Origin: Mesostigma viride | Taxonomy: Eukaryota > Streptophyta > Mesostigmatophyceae > Mesostigmatales > Mesostigmataceae | Assembly (NCBI GenBank): GCA_009746045.1 | Contig: RPFO01000002.1 | Coordinates: 114,501 to 178,500, forward strand | Reading direction: 5' to 3' | Length of the DNA stretch: 64,000 bases | In this document: positions 1 through 25,899 of the stretch, in pieces | How the letters are laid out: each line of letters starts with the position of its first letter | Position numbering within the stretch: position 1 is the first letter of the stretch | Notes under the pieces: model-generated | Told to the model about the DNA's origin: nothing | The model's input: the letters and a program-made list of their open reading frames with translations, nothing else | The model's database searches: none | Program-made: the position numbers and the translations under genes

Positions 1-560
1 AGCCACCAATGGCCCACCCACCAACCCACACACACACATACATCCCTAACCAACCAACCACCAACACACCACCCTCAAAAACGTGCAGTTGTTTCACTCA
101 TGCATCCAACAACCCACCCACTTCAAAGTCCCCAAAGCCTATCATCACCCAGCCACCTGGGCATCTGCCAATAACCGACCGCCCTTGCACTCATCCACCC
201 ACCATGACCAGCCAGCCAGCCACCCACCCTCTCCAACTGCCTGTGCTCCCACCTACGCAGCCAGCCATTTACCAAAGCATCCACCTATCAGCCACCCACC
301 TGCCATTGAACCCACCCACGCCTAGGCATCCCTTGAAGCATCTATAGCCCAAGCCTCCCACCCAAGGCTCTCTGGGCAATCAAACAACCAAACAACCAAT
401 CACCCAGCTATACAACCACCTAACCACCTAACCACTCAACAACACAATCACCGAACCACCTAACTACCCAACACCCAAACCAGCCAGGCATGTGCCCGCC
501 TCGCATGCCCTCACCATTGCAACACCCCATACACGCCCCGCTCACCTAGCCAGCCACACA
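1..560. repeat. C/A-rich low-complexity DNA (CCACC, CAACC motifs)
   Basis: The plus strand is almost free of G and consists of irregular CCACC, CCAACC and CAACCAC words, strongly purine/pyrimidine asymmetric. Open frames here are Pro/His/Thr-rich translations of the repeat. No gene is supported. Confidence 0.7.
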
Positions 561-1439
561 CCCAGCCAGTCTCCTGCTCAACTCACGCATGAAGGCAATA
601 TCAGCCATGCATGGCCTCACCTTGCATCACTTGCATTGCCTGGTTAATTTGCATGAGACAGCTTCCATCTCATTGTCAGCAACTGAAAAGGCTCTTTCTT
701 CACAGTTATGAATAAGCTACAACGTTGGAAACGTTCTCCCATCCCTCTTTAAAACAGTCTTTAAATCAGAAAGACAAGGGCAAATCTCTGGACAAGGTGG
801 CAATAACCACTGCACCATGCTCTTGAGAAAGTCTTAACAACCCAGCTTTCTACCCTTTTAGAAGCTGCCTTGCGTTAGCAACGATTCTGGGCCCTCTGGC
901 TCGCTCACCTGGCTTAATCTGCGCTTCTTTATGGCTGCCGGGATATGCGAAGCTTGGGCCGAGGGTGTCGTGGCGAGGTCGTCTGCCCGACTCATCACTT
1001 CTCGAAACCGCACTGCCGACTAATAAAAACGATGCCCCCCTTTGCCTTTTGTATCTGGCGTCAAAAGAACAATGAACTCGCTTGGAAACACTGTCGCAAA
1101 GAGCTTCCTACAGGCATTATAAGCAATTTTCGCAGCTTTTACCGCACTTACTGCACATCCGGAAGACCATTAGCGGCCTTCGCGCGGAATCTTGGGCACG
1201 CCATATCTTCTGCTGGCTCATTGCCGCAGGCTGGCAGTATAGGAAGGTCGGGCATAGCCTAAAGAGCTGATTATCTGACGACAAAGATATGCATTGCATG
1301 AAGCAAGAAACAGACGGATTTCGCACCCCCATATTTATTCACGTCAATGCCGGACAATTAAAAGCGAAACTCAAAAAACGAAAACACTAACGTTTTCGGG
1401 AATATTATAACGAACAAGCTGAGCTGCCAGCTATGTCGC
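561..1439. other. No recognisable gene
   Basis: Ordinary mixed-composition DNA. A 105-codon frame at 945-1262 (+) has no motif I recognise and overlaps two other frames of similar size, so it is not called as a gene. Confidence 0.5.
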
Positions 1440-1760
1440 GGTTTACGATCCAGTTAACGATAACGGCTCCGTAACCACCCCAGTGCCTAATATTGGGGCA
1501 GCTATGGCGCCGTAACCACTACCTGACCCGTCCCGTATACCCCAACGTAACCTGAACCGAAGCCGTTCACGCCCCCGTAAACATGACCGGCCCAGTTACT
1601 GGGCCGTACCGAATCTCGGGGCCAATATTCCGAATGGTACCGTAACCGGTCCGGTAACCCAAACCGCCAACGAATACGGACCCGTAACCTGGCCCGTCGA
1701 AGTTACCGGGCAGGTTACGGGGGCGTCGAAGTTACCGGACAGGTTACGGGGGCTTCAAAT
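1440..1760. repeat. GTAACC/GGTTAC motif cluster
   Basis: Within about 320 bp the words GTAAC, GTAACC and their complement GGTTAC recur more than ten times in both orientations at irregular spacing. It ends in two near-identical units of about 32 bp built on GAAGTTACCGG and CAGGTTACGGGGGC. No open frame explains it. It is either a degenerate minisatellite or a dense binding-site cluster. Confidence 0.55.
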
Positions 1761-1929
1761 TAACTCCTAGTGCAGGGCGTAGCATGGCTGTACTATAGGA
1801 CTAGGCTAAGGCTATGGCTGGTTGTGTACCGTGCGTTTGCGGCACGTGACTAGGTATGTTGGCGCAGCTAGGCAAACATTCTAGGCATGGCTGCCTTAGC
1901 GGCAGTGACTCCAATGGTTACAATTGCTA

Positions 1930-3355
1930 GGGCTATTGCTATTCTAGCCCGCTGGGGCCGTCCACATCTTGTGGTTGATCATCAGGTCCCCGCCCCTCCA
2001 GTACACCTTGGGCTTAATTCTGGGGGTCCTGCTTATGGCGGAGGTATTCCGGCCACAGGTCGATCGCGTCGCTGCTGTTGCTGGGCGGGGGTCAGGTCGT
2101 CATCCAGCGTCCAGGTGAGGGCGTGCAACCTCTTGCGACGAGAGAGGAACCGCTGCTTATCCTCAGGGGAGGGGAAGGTGAGCAGGGCTGGTGGGGGAGC
2201 CGCCTTGTCCCGTGAGTGGGGAAGGCGGTGGCACCCACGCAGTTCTACCTCACCTACCAGGCCCATGAGGGTAAGAAGCTGGTTCTTGAGCTTGTCAGCA
2301 AGAGAGGTTGACGTCTCATCTGGCTTCTGGGGGAAGCGACGTAGCACCACTCGGCACTCGCGGCGAGCGCGGTCGGTGACCTCCCGTTGCTGGGCCTGGC
2401 GGTGGTCCTCCAGCTCCTGGAGCTTCGTGGCGATGGCGTCGGTGGTGGAGGCGGTCGCTGACTGCAGCAGGTCCGCGTAGGAGAGCGGCGGGAGGTCACC
2501 AGCATCCTGCCGGGGTGGCTGGGATGCGATGGTGGCCGTCTGTTCCGCTATCTTGCCGGGGACCTGTGTGGCCAGGGCCTCGGTGTGGGCGGTGATGGCT
2601 TCGATCAAGCTTCTTCGAATGAGCACGCCGCACTTGCCCTCCACCTGGTTAAGGCGAGAGACAAGTGCAGCATGCGTTTCCGAAGCTTGCGCCGCGGTGT
2701 GCAGCGTCGTGAACTGGGGCTGGAGCTTGTGGACGACCTTGGTTTCCACATTGGAGACCCGGGCCTCCACCGTGTTGAGCGTCGTGTTCAGTGATGTCAG
2801 CTTCTCGGCCATGCAGCGGGCATGTCACGTGCTCCTCCAACACTGCGCGGATGTCATCCTTGCAGAGGGAGGGAGCCGAAGGGGCTGCCGGCTGTGCGGG
2901 GGCGGGGGCGTTGAGCGCTCTGCTGATGTCACCGAGGCTGCGCTGGTAGTACAGCTGGTCAAGATAAACAGGCGTTGGCCGTTGGCGTGGTTCTTCATAA
3001 GTGTAGAGCCAGGACGTGTTGCGGTAGTCGATAGCCGCCCCCCCGGCCCTTCTGGGGCACGAAGAGCTTCCGTTCCTGTGTGAGGAACTGGAGGACCTCG
3101 ACGACCTCCTGCGGCGACAGTTTCTGCCAGTCGAGGAGGTTGAAATATTTGTCGCCGGGCAAGAATTAATAGTAGGCTCCATTTGTGGCGGTCGTGGCAT
3201 GGTTTCTTGGGCTCAGGCGAGGCGCTTGGCGATGGGTCTGCTGGCGATGGGTTGGCGAGCCCAGGCGGCTGGGCAAGAACGATGGCGAGAGGGTTGGGCT
3301 GGGAGCCGGTAAGCTCCTTTTCCAAACCCCGTTTTGCTTTTGGGGTCGTCATAAT
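1930..3355 (-). pseudogene. L1-type LINE ORF1 fragment, copy 1
   Basis: On the minus strand, 2812-2033 gives a 259-codon frame. It starts with a heptad-like region (MAEKLTSLNTTLNTV...) and continues into the L1 ORF1p-like RRM and C-terminal pattern: VVLRRFPQKPDE, then TFPSPEDKQRFLSRRKRL, then a DDDLTP motif. These are hallmarks of the single-strand nucleic-acid chaperone of L1-type retrotransposons. Upstream, 2830-3180 holds more coding-like sequence (IDYRNTSWLYTYEEP, LYYQRSLGDIS) split over frames by a frameshift in a G-run near 3050. No ORF2 is attached, so this is an isolated, decayed ORF1 region. The family call rests on motif recognition only. Confidence 0.65.
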
Positions 3356-3569
3356 AGCTGCTTGTCACGTGATAACTTTGGCAATACTGCGTTTCAGCCG
3401 TAACCGATTATACTGGCGTGTACGTCTGAATAAAGCGCATCGAATGCGAGTGGTCTGACCGAATTTGGGGCTCAGACGCAAAAGATCTGAGCTCCGCCGT
3501 CAGCCATACCGCCGTCAGCCATTCTCTCGTATCATATCTTACGATATGTACATGGAATGGATACAAGCT

Positions 3570-4500
3570 AGGGCTATAATTTGCTATTCTAGCCCGCTGG
3601 GGGCACGTCCACATCTTGTGGTTGATCATCAGGTCCCCGCCCCTCCAGTACACCTTGGGCTTCTGGGGGTCCTGCTTATCAGGTGGAGGTATTCCGGCCA
3701 CAGGTCGCGTCGCTGGTGCTGCTGCTGAGCGGGGGTCAGGTCGTCGTCCAGCGTCCAGGTGAGGGCGTGCCGACCTCTTGCGACGAGAGAGGAGCCGCTG
3801 CTTATCCTCAGGGGAGGGGAAGGTGAGCAGGACTAGTGGGGGAGCCGCCTAGCTTGTCCCGGTGAGTGGGGAAGGCGATGGCAACTGGCACCCTTGCAGT
3901 TCTACCTCACCTACCAGGCCAATGAGGGTAAGAAGCTGGTTCTTGAGCTCGTCAGCAAGGGAGGTTGACGTCTCACCTGGCTTCTGAGGGAAGCGACGTA
4001 GCGCACCACTCGGCACTCGCGGCGAGCGCGGTCGGTGACCTCCCGTTGCTGGGCCTGGCGGTGGTCCTCCAGCTCCTGGAGCTTCGTGGCGATGGCGTCA
4101 GTGGTGGAGGCGGTCGCTGATCGCAGCAGGTCCGCGTAGGAGAGCGGCGGGAGGTTGCCAGCATCCTGCCGGGGTGCATGGCTGGGATGCGATGGTGGCC
4201 GTATCTTTGGGACCTGTGTGGCCAGGGCCTCGGTGTGGGCGGTGATGGCTTCGATCAAGCTTCTTCGAATGAGCACGCCGCACTTGCCCTCCACCTGGTT
4301 AAGGCGAGAGACAAGTGCAGCGTGGTTTCCGAAGCCTGCGCCGCGGTGTGTAGCGCCGTGAACTGGGGTTGTAGCTTGTGTCCAGACAGTCAACAACGAC
4401 CCGGGTTTCGATCCACATTGGAGACCCGGGCCTCACCGTGTTGAGCTAGCGTGGTGTTCAGCGATGTCATCTTCTCGGCCAGCGGCCAGATCACGTGCTC
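3570..4500 (-). pseudogene. L1-type LINE ORF1 fragment, tandem copy 2
   Basis: This is a near-identical direct repeat of about 1930-2815, starting from the same edge (CTAGGGCTAT...CTAGCCCGCTGGGG). The expected C-terminal ORF1p block, YWRGGDLMINHKMW, is readable at about 3600-3660. Small indels break the frame, and about 25 bp of foreign sequence near 4380-4405 interrupts it. The two copies lie head to tail about 1.65 kb apart, which suggests duplication after insertion rather than two independent insertions. Confidence 0.65.
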
Positions 4501-5559
4501 CCACACCGGCACGCTGGAGTATTAACTGATTAATGCTGGGGCTTTGCCCCTTTCGGCGGCTTCGATCGCTCAACCCCATCCATCACACAAGGGAATACGT
4601 GAGCACTATCATGATCTACCCAACCAACCTGCCATGAACTACACACAGCTGTTGCTGGCCGATCGACCTAGTGGTCCCAGCTAAGTAATTTGAACATCGC
4701 ATTCACTCCCTCTCTACTGCTATGCAGAACAAGAAGAGGTGGCAGACGATTGTCCATGCAGGCCTGCAGTCACACGCCAGCCCCTGCGGGCAAGCCCCCT
4801 CCCCCCAAGCGGAAGGGCGTTGCTGAGTAGTGTAGTTAGGATATTCTAGATTAGAATAGCGTATATAGTTAGCTTAGTTCGGTTTCGCGGCTTCGCCCAC
4901 CTCCATCCATTCAGCAATGGAATATGTGCTACATGATCTCCCAACGGAATCATGTTAGAATTTAATTTTAATTTAATGATCTCCCCACGGAGTCACGTTA
5001 TAATTTAATTTCATTTAATTTGCCCCTTGAAGTCAACAAGAGCATCATGAAAAGCGAAAATATTTGTAATTAATGAAAAATATTATCCCCCTTGATGTAT
5101 AATAATCTTAAGGAAGACAACTAGACATAGTTGTCTCACTAATAATGGGAAAAAGAATTTTAAAACTCTGCAAAGCATCATGGCAGAACACAATTTATTA
5201 CCATACCACTATACCGGGCTGGCCTTTTGAGAACGATGGCATTGCCCAAGTTCAGGCATCTGCTGCGCCTTTGGCACACCTCTTTACGCGTGGTTGCTCA
5301 AACGACGCCGCAAAACAATGACAGTATAAAATACAGGCATAATGCGTAGCTCATCACGCAAGTACACAAAACTGCCAATACCGCTGGCTGGTTGCATGCA
5401 CTGAACATCACATTACACCCGCAAGAATCAATTAAAACAGAATCAGAGAATGCAAAGAAGGCGTCCACGGTGTGCACTGGCAGCCATCTCAAACACGATG
5501 GCATGGCAGTGCATGCACAGAATTCATCGGCGCACCCATTCTCCGTCTTTCAATACAAT
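4501..5559. other. Intergenic DNA downstream of the PDE gene
   Basis: No coding sequence is recognised. The AT-rich stretch at 4915-5012 is, in reverse complement, a partial copy of the dispersed repeat called R2 here (TAAATTAAATT followed by a TCCGTTGGGAG-like word), with its 5' part present twice. Confidence 0.5.
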
Positions 5560-5564
5560 TTACA
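5560..5564 (-). promoter_or_regulatory. Candidate polyadenylation signal TGTAA
   Basis: TGTAA on the minus strand lies about 185 bp after the PDE stop codon. TGTAA is the usual poly(A) signal of chlorophyte algae, so it is a plausible 3' end for this transcript. A pentamer also occurs by chance, so support is weak. Confidence 0.3.
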
Positions 5565-5746
5565 GCAATGAGAGTGCTAGCTCATGCTGTATACCATGAG
5601 GATGTCGACCAATCACCGTTTATCCCACTGTATTCCCTGGTTCGTGGTCCACGTCTCCTGGTCTCCACGGTTTCATGCACGAGCTGGTCGCAGCTGCTGA
5701 TGATCTATGCCAAGGCTGCCAGCTGGCTGCACCTGACGCAGAGGCT

Positions 5747-19817
<14,071 letters not shown>

Positions 19818-21890
19818 CCGGCACGGGACCTAGTACGTGCAGGCATGCGAATAATCATGACCTGCAGGCGTGCGGAGGACGTCCCATGCCACGACCACGG
19901 TGGAGGGAAACCAGGTTGGGAAATACATCGGGGTAATAACATCGGGGATAGAGATCAGTCAAGCCAGGGTAGCATTCAATGAGGCAGCGTGGCACGGCCT
20001 TGCGGTTGGCTAGCGTGCCAGCATTGTGGTCGAGCATGTAATTGGTCACCCTGGTCTCACATTTTAGTGTGCGCCCCATGCATGTAAAAGCAATGCCATG
20101 CATGGAACGTTGCCATGAAGCCACGAGTCTTGTGGAACTGTGTCCGTCCATGGAACTGTGCCACGTGTCACGTGTCACGTGTACTCCCATCGAATGGAGG
20201 CATGTGATCAGCTGATCACCAAGACTGTCATGCTAATAGCTCCATATATGTAGCTACTCTCACCTCTGTAACTTATCATTCTCAATTAATATATATAACT
20301 ATGCGTAGCACACATACATAGCTACTTGACTTGCTGTCTAGGTCGCAAGTATCTTTGCTGGGTTCTTTTCTATTGCATTGTTCGGTCGGGAGTAAATTTT
20401 TAATTGTAACATTCTCAATGGATATATGTAGCTACATATATGCTACTAGCTCCAAGTTTCAAACTCAGGGTCGGTGAACGCTGCAACCCGGCCTTAACCA
20501 GGACCAGAATACGTTACCTGCTGACTGAACATGCATGGGCATGTTGCCACACATGTGGGTGGGAGTCCAAATAAACTCAGTGTGGCCATGCACTCATGCG
20601 GGTGGCACGAGGCAGTGCAGGTCACCGATACAAATGCCATGCACGTCATCCTCACAAAGCATTCACATGGAATTCCTACAAGCTAGCTATAGGCGAATGA
20701 GAGCAATTCAACACGTGTGCACAGTGGCGTCCGAGGCCACATCGAAGCCCACGAGCACAAAAGGGAACGGCGGACAGTGAGCAGTGCACGTCACCGTCAG
20801 TAAGCAAAGCCGGGACTAGCTAGCACGGATGCATTACATTTAAATTGGACATACGATGGCTATTTGCGGCAGTTAAGTGTTTTTTACGTATTGCGCTGAC
20901 ACTACGCATATTCGGTGGCATTCCTATACTAGCACATCACGCAAGAGCATCCCGCCGCCATGATGACGGCACATTGGTCAGAATCATGAAATAAGTCACC
21001 ATGCACCACGGCGTTGCCCATAGACCGGCCAAGTAGTCCTAGTGGATTCACTACGATCAGTTAAACATCAAACATTCGTATTGCCTTACCTCCCGGAGTC
21101 AGTTTGCTGATCACGGCCAGCGGTCGTTGTTCGATTCAAATTATTGCAACAGTACTGGGCGGGCCGGTTACCTTCAACCATGTCCGCAGCCGTGTTTGTA
21201 CGCTAGACCACCGGCAGGCCTAGGGCATGGACATGAACCACAGGCGAAGGCCGTTTCCGCCACATTCTTGGAATACCTAGTTGTACATGTCATCGAGCAA
21301 CCCGCAACCTGCAGTTGTTTCAATCCTCTGCGCTGTATTTATACTGCGGCCTGCATGTTCATTACCACTACCGCAACGTAATTAGGCGGCACGACGTCGA
21401 CGAGCGCGAGGGCATGCGGCACAAAATGTCCGAGTACACACGTGAGCACGAGAGGCAATGTGCACACCGATCAAGTCGCACGTGCACACCGATCAAGTCG
21501 CACGTCACATTAAGTCATGGCACACCGTAGACCACAGCAGTTAAGAAACTAAGATATTCGCCCGGCTGCGGCATCGGGGTGCGAGTAATAAATTCGTTTC
21601 GTCGATTCTCCCGGTGTCATATCCGGCAAAATCCCGTCGGACAACCGGCGCGGGAATATACTTAATTAACTGAACTCAACGGCAAATCCCGCGCCAATCC
21701 AGTGTGCGGCCACCTGACCACTCAAGAACCATTTTGCTAGATTTAGGATCAAAGCTTACACTGCGCCACTTGCGTTTCGCGAAGCGTATCTTTCCCAATC
21801 TTTCCAACAATTACTGTTGTTTGGTGTAGTTACGAGTTCCAAGCGGCTGACATCAGGAAACCGCTTCGTTGGCTGTCAGACAAGCTATAA
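19818..21890. other. Region upstream of the PDE gene, no gene recognised
   Basis: No coding region or known element is recognised. Small CATG- and CACGTG-rich words occur at 20085-20185. The PDE promoter should lie in the first few hundred bases here, but no defined box could be assigned. Confidence 0.5.
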
Positions 21891-21958
21891 CCCACGCCCA
21901 GTGTTTTTTTTAAGGTTTTCGTTACTAGTGGCGCTAGGCCACTTGTGGCGTTTCGAAC

Positions 21959-22932
21959 CAGTGTTTTTTTTAGTGGCGATACACCGCCAAATGTGGCGGT
22001 GTGGCACTTTTTTTGGCAAAATGTGGCGGTGCCACCCACTTGGACAGGGCACCCAAGAAGCCACAATTTGGCCGTGCTGTTCTACTTTGTAGTTTCGTTT
22101 CGCCACAGGGTGGCCGTGCCTGAAGTTCACTCTAGTACAGGCTACGCCACAATTGGCGGTGTCAGCCGGTCTTCCGGCCGGCGTTCCGCCACAAGCCTCC
22201 CTAGTACTAGAACTACTATGAGTATTACTATGACTGACTGACTTACTGACTGCATAGTGCATGTACGTAGAGCCCGGCCAAGTGCCAAGTGGCAAGTGGC
22301 CCGCTGCCAGAGACCAGAGTGCACTGTGCAGACTGCAGCTTGTGTGCATTTTCTGGCTTCAGCTGGCTGGCGGCCTGGCGGCTGGCGCCTCAGTTCCAGT
22401 CACTCGCCAGCCATACAGTACTGTACTGCATTGCATTGACTATGTGTTTCGACTTTCGGCACTTCAGTAATCGTTTTGTTAAGCAGTGGCTGTAGTGGTA
22501 ATCGTTGTTGTTAATTTACCAAGTACGCCCGGCGCCGATGCCTGAGACGGAGACGCTCGCCCGCCTTGTGTACAGGCATTCACGCCTTAAGTTGGGTTCG
22601 AGGTTTTTGGTCAACCCAACTTCAGGCGTGAACCCAACTTAAGGCGTGAATGATTCTAATAAATTCTACTAGTTTGAACTTAAGATAATTAAACATACTG
22701 TTCTGAACTACTTTGAACTTGGAATGCCAGTACGGCGCCGCGCCGCGCTGACCCCGCTGCCGGTAGGGTCATTTGCTGCACCAAAAAGCCAGCCCGCCAC
22801 ACGTGGCCGTGCCAAGCCCAATTTTAATTGGCTTAAAGCCACACATTGGCCGAGTAAACTGAAGTTTTCATAGTTCGAAACGCCACAAGTGGCCTAGCGC
22901 CACTAGTAACGAAAACCTTAAAAAAAACACTG
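21959..22932 (+). mobile_element. hAT-like element, insertion 1 into the outer copy
   Basis: 974 bp, with CAGTGTTTTTTTTAGTGGCG at the left end and CCTTAAAAAAAACACTG at the right. It is flanked by the 8-bp duplication TTTCGAAC (21951-21958, 22933-22940), which is sequence of the outer element itself. Same family as the outer element, opposite orientation, no coding capacity. Confidence 0.85.
22577..22652. repeat. 23-bp perfect inverted repeat inside the hAT-like element
   Basis: Arms at 22577-22599 and 22630-22652 are exact complements (CATTCACGCC... and ...GGCGTGAATG) around a 30-nt loop. The structure is also present, with point differences, in the other two copies (about 25730-25805 and 28360-28435). 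Confidence 0.85.
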
Positions 22933-23110
22933 TTTCGAACTATGAAAACTTGAGTTTACTCGGCCAATGTGTGGCTTTAAGGCAGTGTTTTTTTTAAGGT
23001 TTTCGTTACTAGTGGCGCTAGGCCACTTGTGGCGTTTCGAACTATGAAAACTTGAGTTTACTCGGCCAATGTGTGGCTATTAAAAGGCAATTAAAATTGG
23101 GCTTGGCACG

Positions 23111-25557
23111 CAGGACTCTACTGGCTACACCAGAACGATCCTCGCATTCGGGGCTTCCCGACAGGTAACGGTAAAGGTATATTCCAAACGGCTTATGTGG
23201 ATGACACAACAAATGTTTGTATCTCTCTGCCTGAAGTGCATGCTGTCATGGATAATATCACTACCTATTCTGTTGCCACACAACAACGATGCAATGTGCT
23301 CAAGTCCACGGGACTGCATATCGGCAAAACCAACACCCTACGCTACGCCCTCCCCAACCTGGCTGTGACCTGGGTCAAGCCGGGGGATCACCACCTTTTG
23401 CACAATTGTCCCATCGGCTGCACACCCGAGGGACGCTTGGCTGAACAACGTTCTTTCATGTATGATGAAACCAACCACGTGGGCAAGCTTGCAGGTGTCC
23501 TCCTTACCGCAGGGCGCTGGGGGGCCGTCCACCGCATGAGCCTACGAGGGCGAACCCTGATCGTCAACCAACTGTTGTTCTCTAAGGTCTTGTATTATTG
23601 CCAAGCACACCCACCCAATGATGCCACCACACAGCTCATCCAACGCCTTGGCAGCAATTTTGTCTGGAAACAGAAAGGCTTAATCTCCCACACGGTCCAC
23701 GGATGGATCAGCAGAGAGATGTCCTTCATGTCATGGGTGCACGGGGGCCTCGGGCTCCACAACATACAATGGCGTCTGTGGTCGCTGTATGCTAAACAAG
23801 TGATATCCGCTTTTATGGGAGTTAACACACACCCTGGCTGCATGCTTGCACGTGAAACGCTAGCCTCTCTTTCCACCCATGCTAGTGGCACCTCGTGGCA
23901 ACTGGGGGCGGGCATACTGGGCAGCACCCTTATTTCGTACAAAGGACTCCCATGGTACTGGTAGCGCATATGGACAGGTTACAATAAGCTCAAGCCGGGT
24001 CGCCTAGTCTTTCCTACTACTAGGGAGGAGGTGGCACGGCAGCCACTCTTTTTTAATGACTTAATCACAGACGCTACTAACAAGCCCCTCGGCACTCTCC
24101 ACGGACACAACCCGTATGATGGCCTTCTGCGCGCGTCACCGCCGATTGTCAGGGTGCTGGACCTCTACCTGGGGCACGGCGCTGCGTATCGACGGCTCAG
24201 CTACGACGAGGTCAGCACTTGGGTCTCCCACATGCCCTCCCTGCAAGCGTGGCAAACTCTTATAAGTGCGATACCAGCTGCGTGGCATGCATTGATGACT
24301 GCCCCACGCAAGCCAATTATAACCGGCGACTGGGTTAGCTTCTACGCCGACGGAGTCACGCCTGCGTGCAAGGGTTTAGTCGTGACGGTTCTGCCACATG
24401 AGGGGCTCCAACTACAGCTGCTGGACGCTATTTCTGGCCACAATGGGTGTCTGTATCAACTATCCACCTTATATGCGTACACGCCAGCTTCCCAGTGTCA
24501 CCGCATACGCGTAGTCCCATGGTCTGTGCCAAGATCTTGCATGATCCAGCCGGACCCATTATCCCCGGTTGAGAGCACTACATGGCTACACGTGGGCAAC
24601 ACACGGCTCGATCTACTACATCTGGACCCGGTTGAATTTGGATGGGTCTTAACCAAGGGGGACATCAGAACCAGCAAATGTATCTTTGAGTACACCGCAG
24701 ATTGGGGTTATGATATCTTGTTGCATACGTACCATCAGCCCCATCCGGGCCGAGCCCGCTGGGGAATACATTGGCCGGGCTACACTTGGGTTAAGATGAT
24801 TACCCTGGCGGTAGACCACCCTCTCGTGGACCGCAGGGCCACTGATGTACAACACCTTTTGATGCATAGGGCGATAGGGGTCTGTGCTACGCTCCACGAG
24901 CGTTTTGGTCATGATGCATCATGCCTGTGCACGCACCCTAGTGAAACCATTGAGCACAGGTTTCTTTATTGTAATCTCCCTGGGGTTTGGACGTGGCTCA
25001 TTAACATCTGGGCCGCATGGACGGCATCGCCACCCACTCTCCCAATCAGCGTGCGTACCATCATTTTCGGTATTGCTGGCACACCAGGGACCGAGCTTTC
25101 AGTTTCCCAAGCAGAATGGATATGGCTACGCACTACTATGCTATACGCGATATGGACCATACGCAACGAGACCGTCTTTAAGGTCCGCGAGGAGTATACC
25201 CGCGGCGGCGTAGTCCGGCGCTTTATATACCTATGGAATGCGGCTATGCGCCGCTACTGGCTGTTAGCTCAGGAACAACACAGGGTGTGGGACCCAGGGC
25301 CCAATAACGACAAGCCCAGCCCGCTCCAGCTTTTTCATGATCTACTGGGCCGTAATCAGGTATTCACCAGTATGCCTCATGGCGACATTACTCAGGTCCA
25401 ATGGCTTCCCTGGTCTAATAACGCGCCCTATTAGCCTTTCACCTGTCACCGCCACACGTGTGTGTGCCCACCTTCATTAGGATTCGCTGATACTCACTCA
25501 TTTCCCCTCTCACCTCTTTGGTCCATAATTGGCTAATAAAATATACCCATTTCCCCG
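23111..25557 (+). mobile_element. 5'-truncated LINE retrotransposon with 17-bp TSD
   Basis: The insertion is bounded by an exact 17-bp duplication (AAATTGGGCTTGGCACG at 23094-23110 and 25558-25574) taken from the hAT-like element. The body starts in the middle of the reverse-transcriptase domain, as expected from incomplete reverse transcription, and ends with an AATAAAAT stretch but no long poly(A). Confidence 0.85.
23113..25434 (+). pseudogene. LINE ORF2 C-terminal part: RT catalytic box and zinc-knuckle region
   Basis: One frame runs from the insertion junction to a TAG stop at 25434, broken by a single in-frame TAG at 23962-23964. It opens with RIRGFPTGNGKG and reaches the reverse-transcriptase catalytic box AYVDDTTNVC at about 23191-23220. 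A long thumb/connector follows. Near the end is a CCHC-like motif, CLCTHPSETIEHRFLYC, of the zf-RVT type found after RT in many LINEs. The endonuclease and most RT motifs are missing, so it cannot be autonomous. Apart from the one stop, the frame is open over more than 770 codons, which points to a young insertion. Confidence 0.85.
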
Positions 25558-25899
25558 AAATTGGGCTTGGCACGGCCACGTGTGGCGGGCTGGCTTTTTG
25601 GTGCAGCAAATGACCCTACCGGCAGCGGGGTCAGCGCGGCGCGGCGCCGTACTGGCATTCCAAGTTCAAAGTAGTTCAGAATAGTATGTTTAATTATCTT
25701 GAGTTCAAACTAGTAGAATTTAGTATAATCATTCACGCCTTAAGTTAGGTTCACGCCTGAAGTTGGGTTGACCAAAAACCTCGAACCCAACTTAAGGCGT
25801 GAATGCCTGTACACAAGGCGGGCGAGCGTCTCCGTCTCAGGCATCGGCGCCGGGCGTACTTGGTAAATTAACAACAACGATTACTACTACAGCCACTGC

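Noticed and set aside
21100-21160. Possible tRNA T-arm (GTTCGATTC)
   Set aside because: No matching acceptor stem, D-arm or anticodon arm around it.
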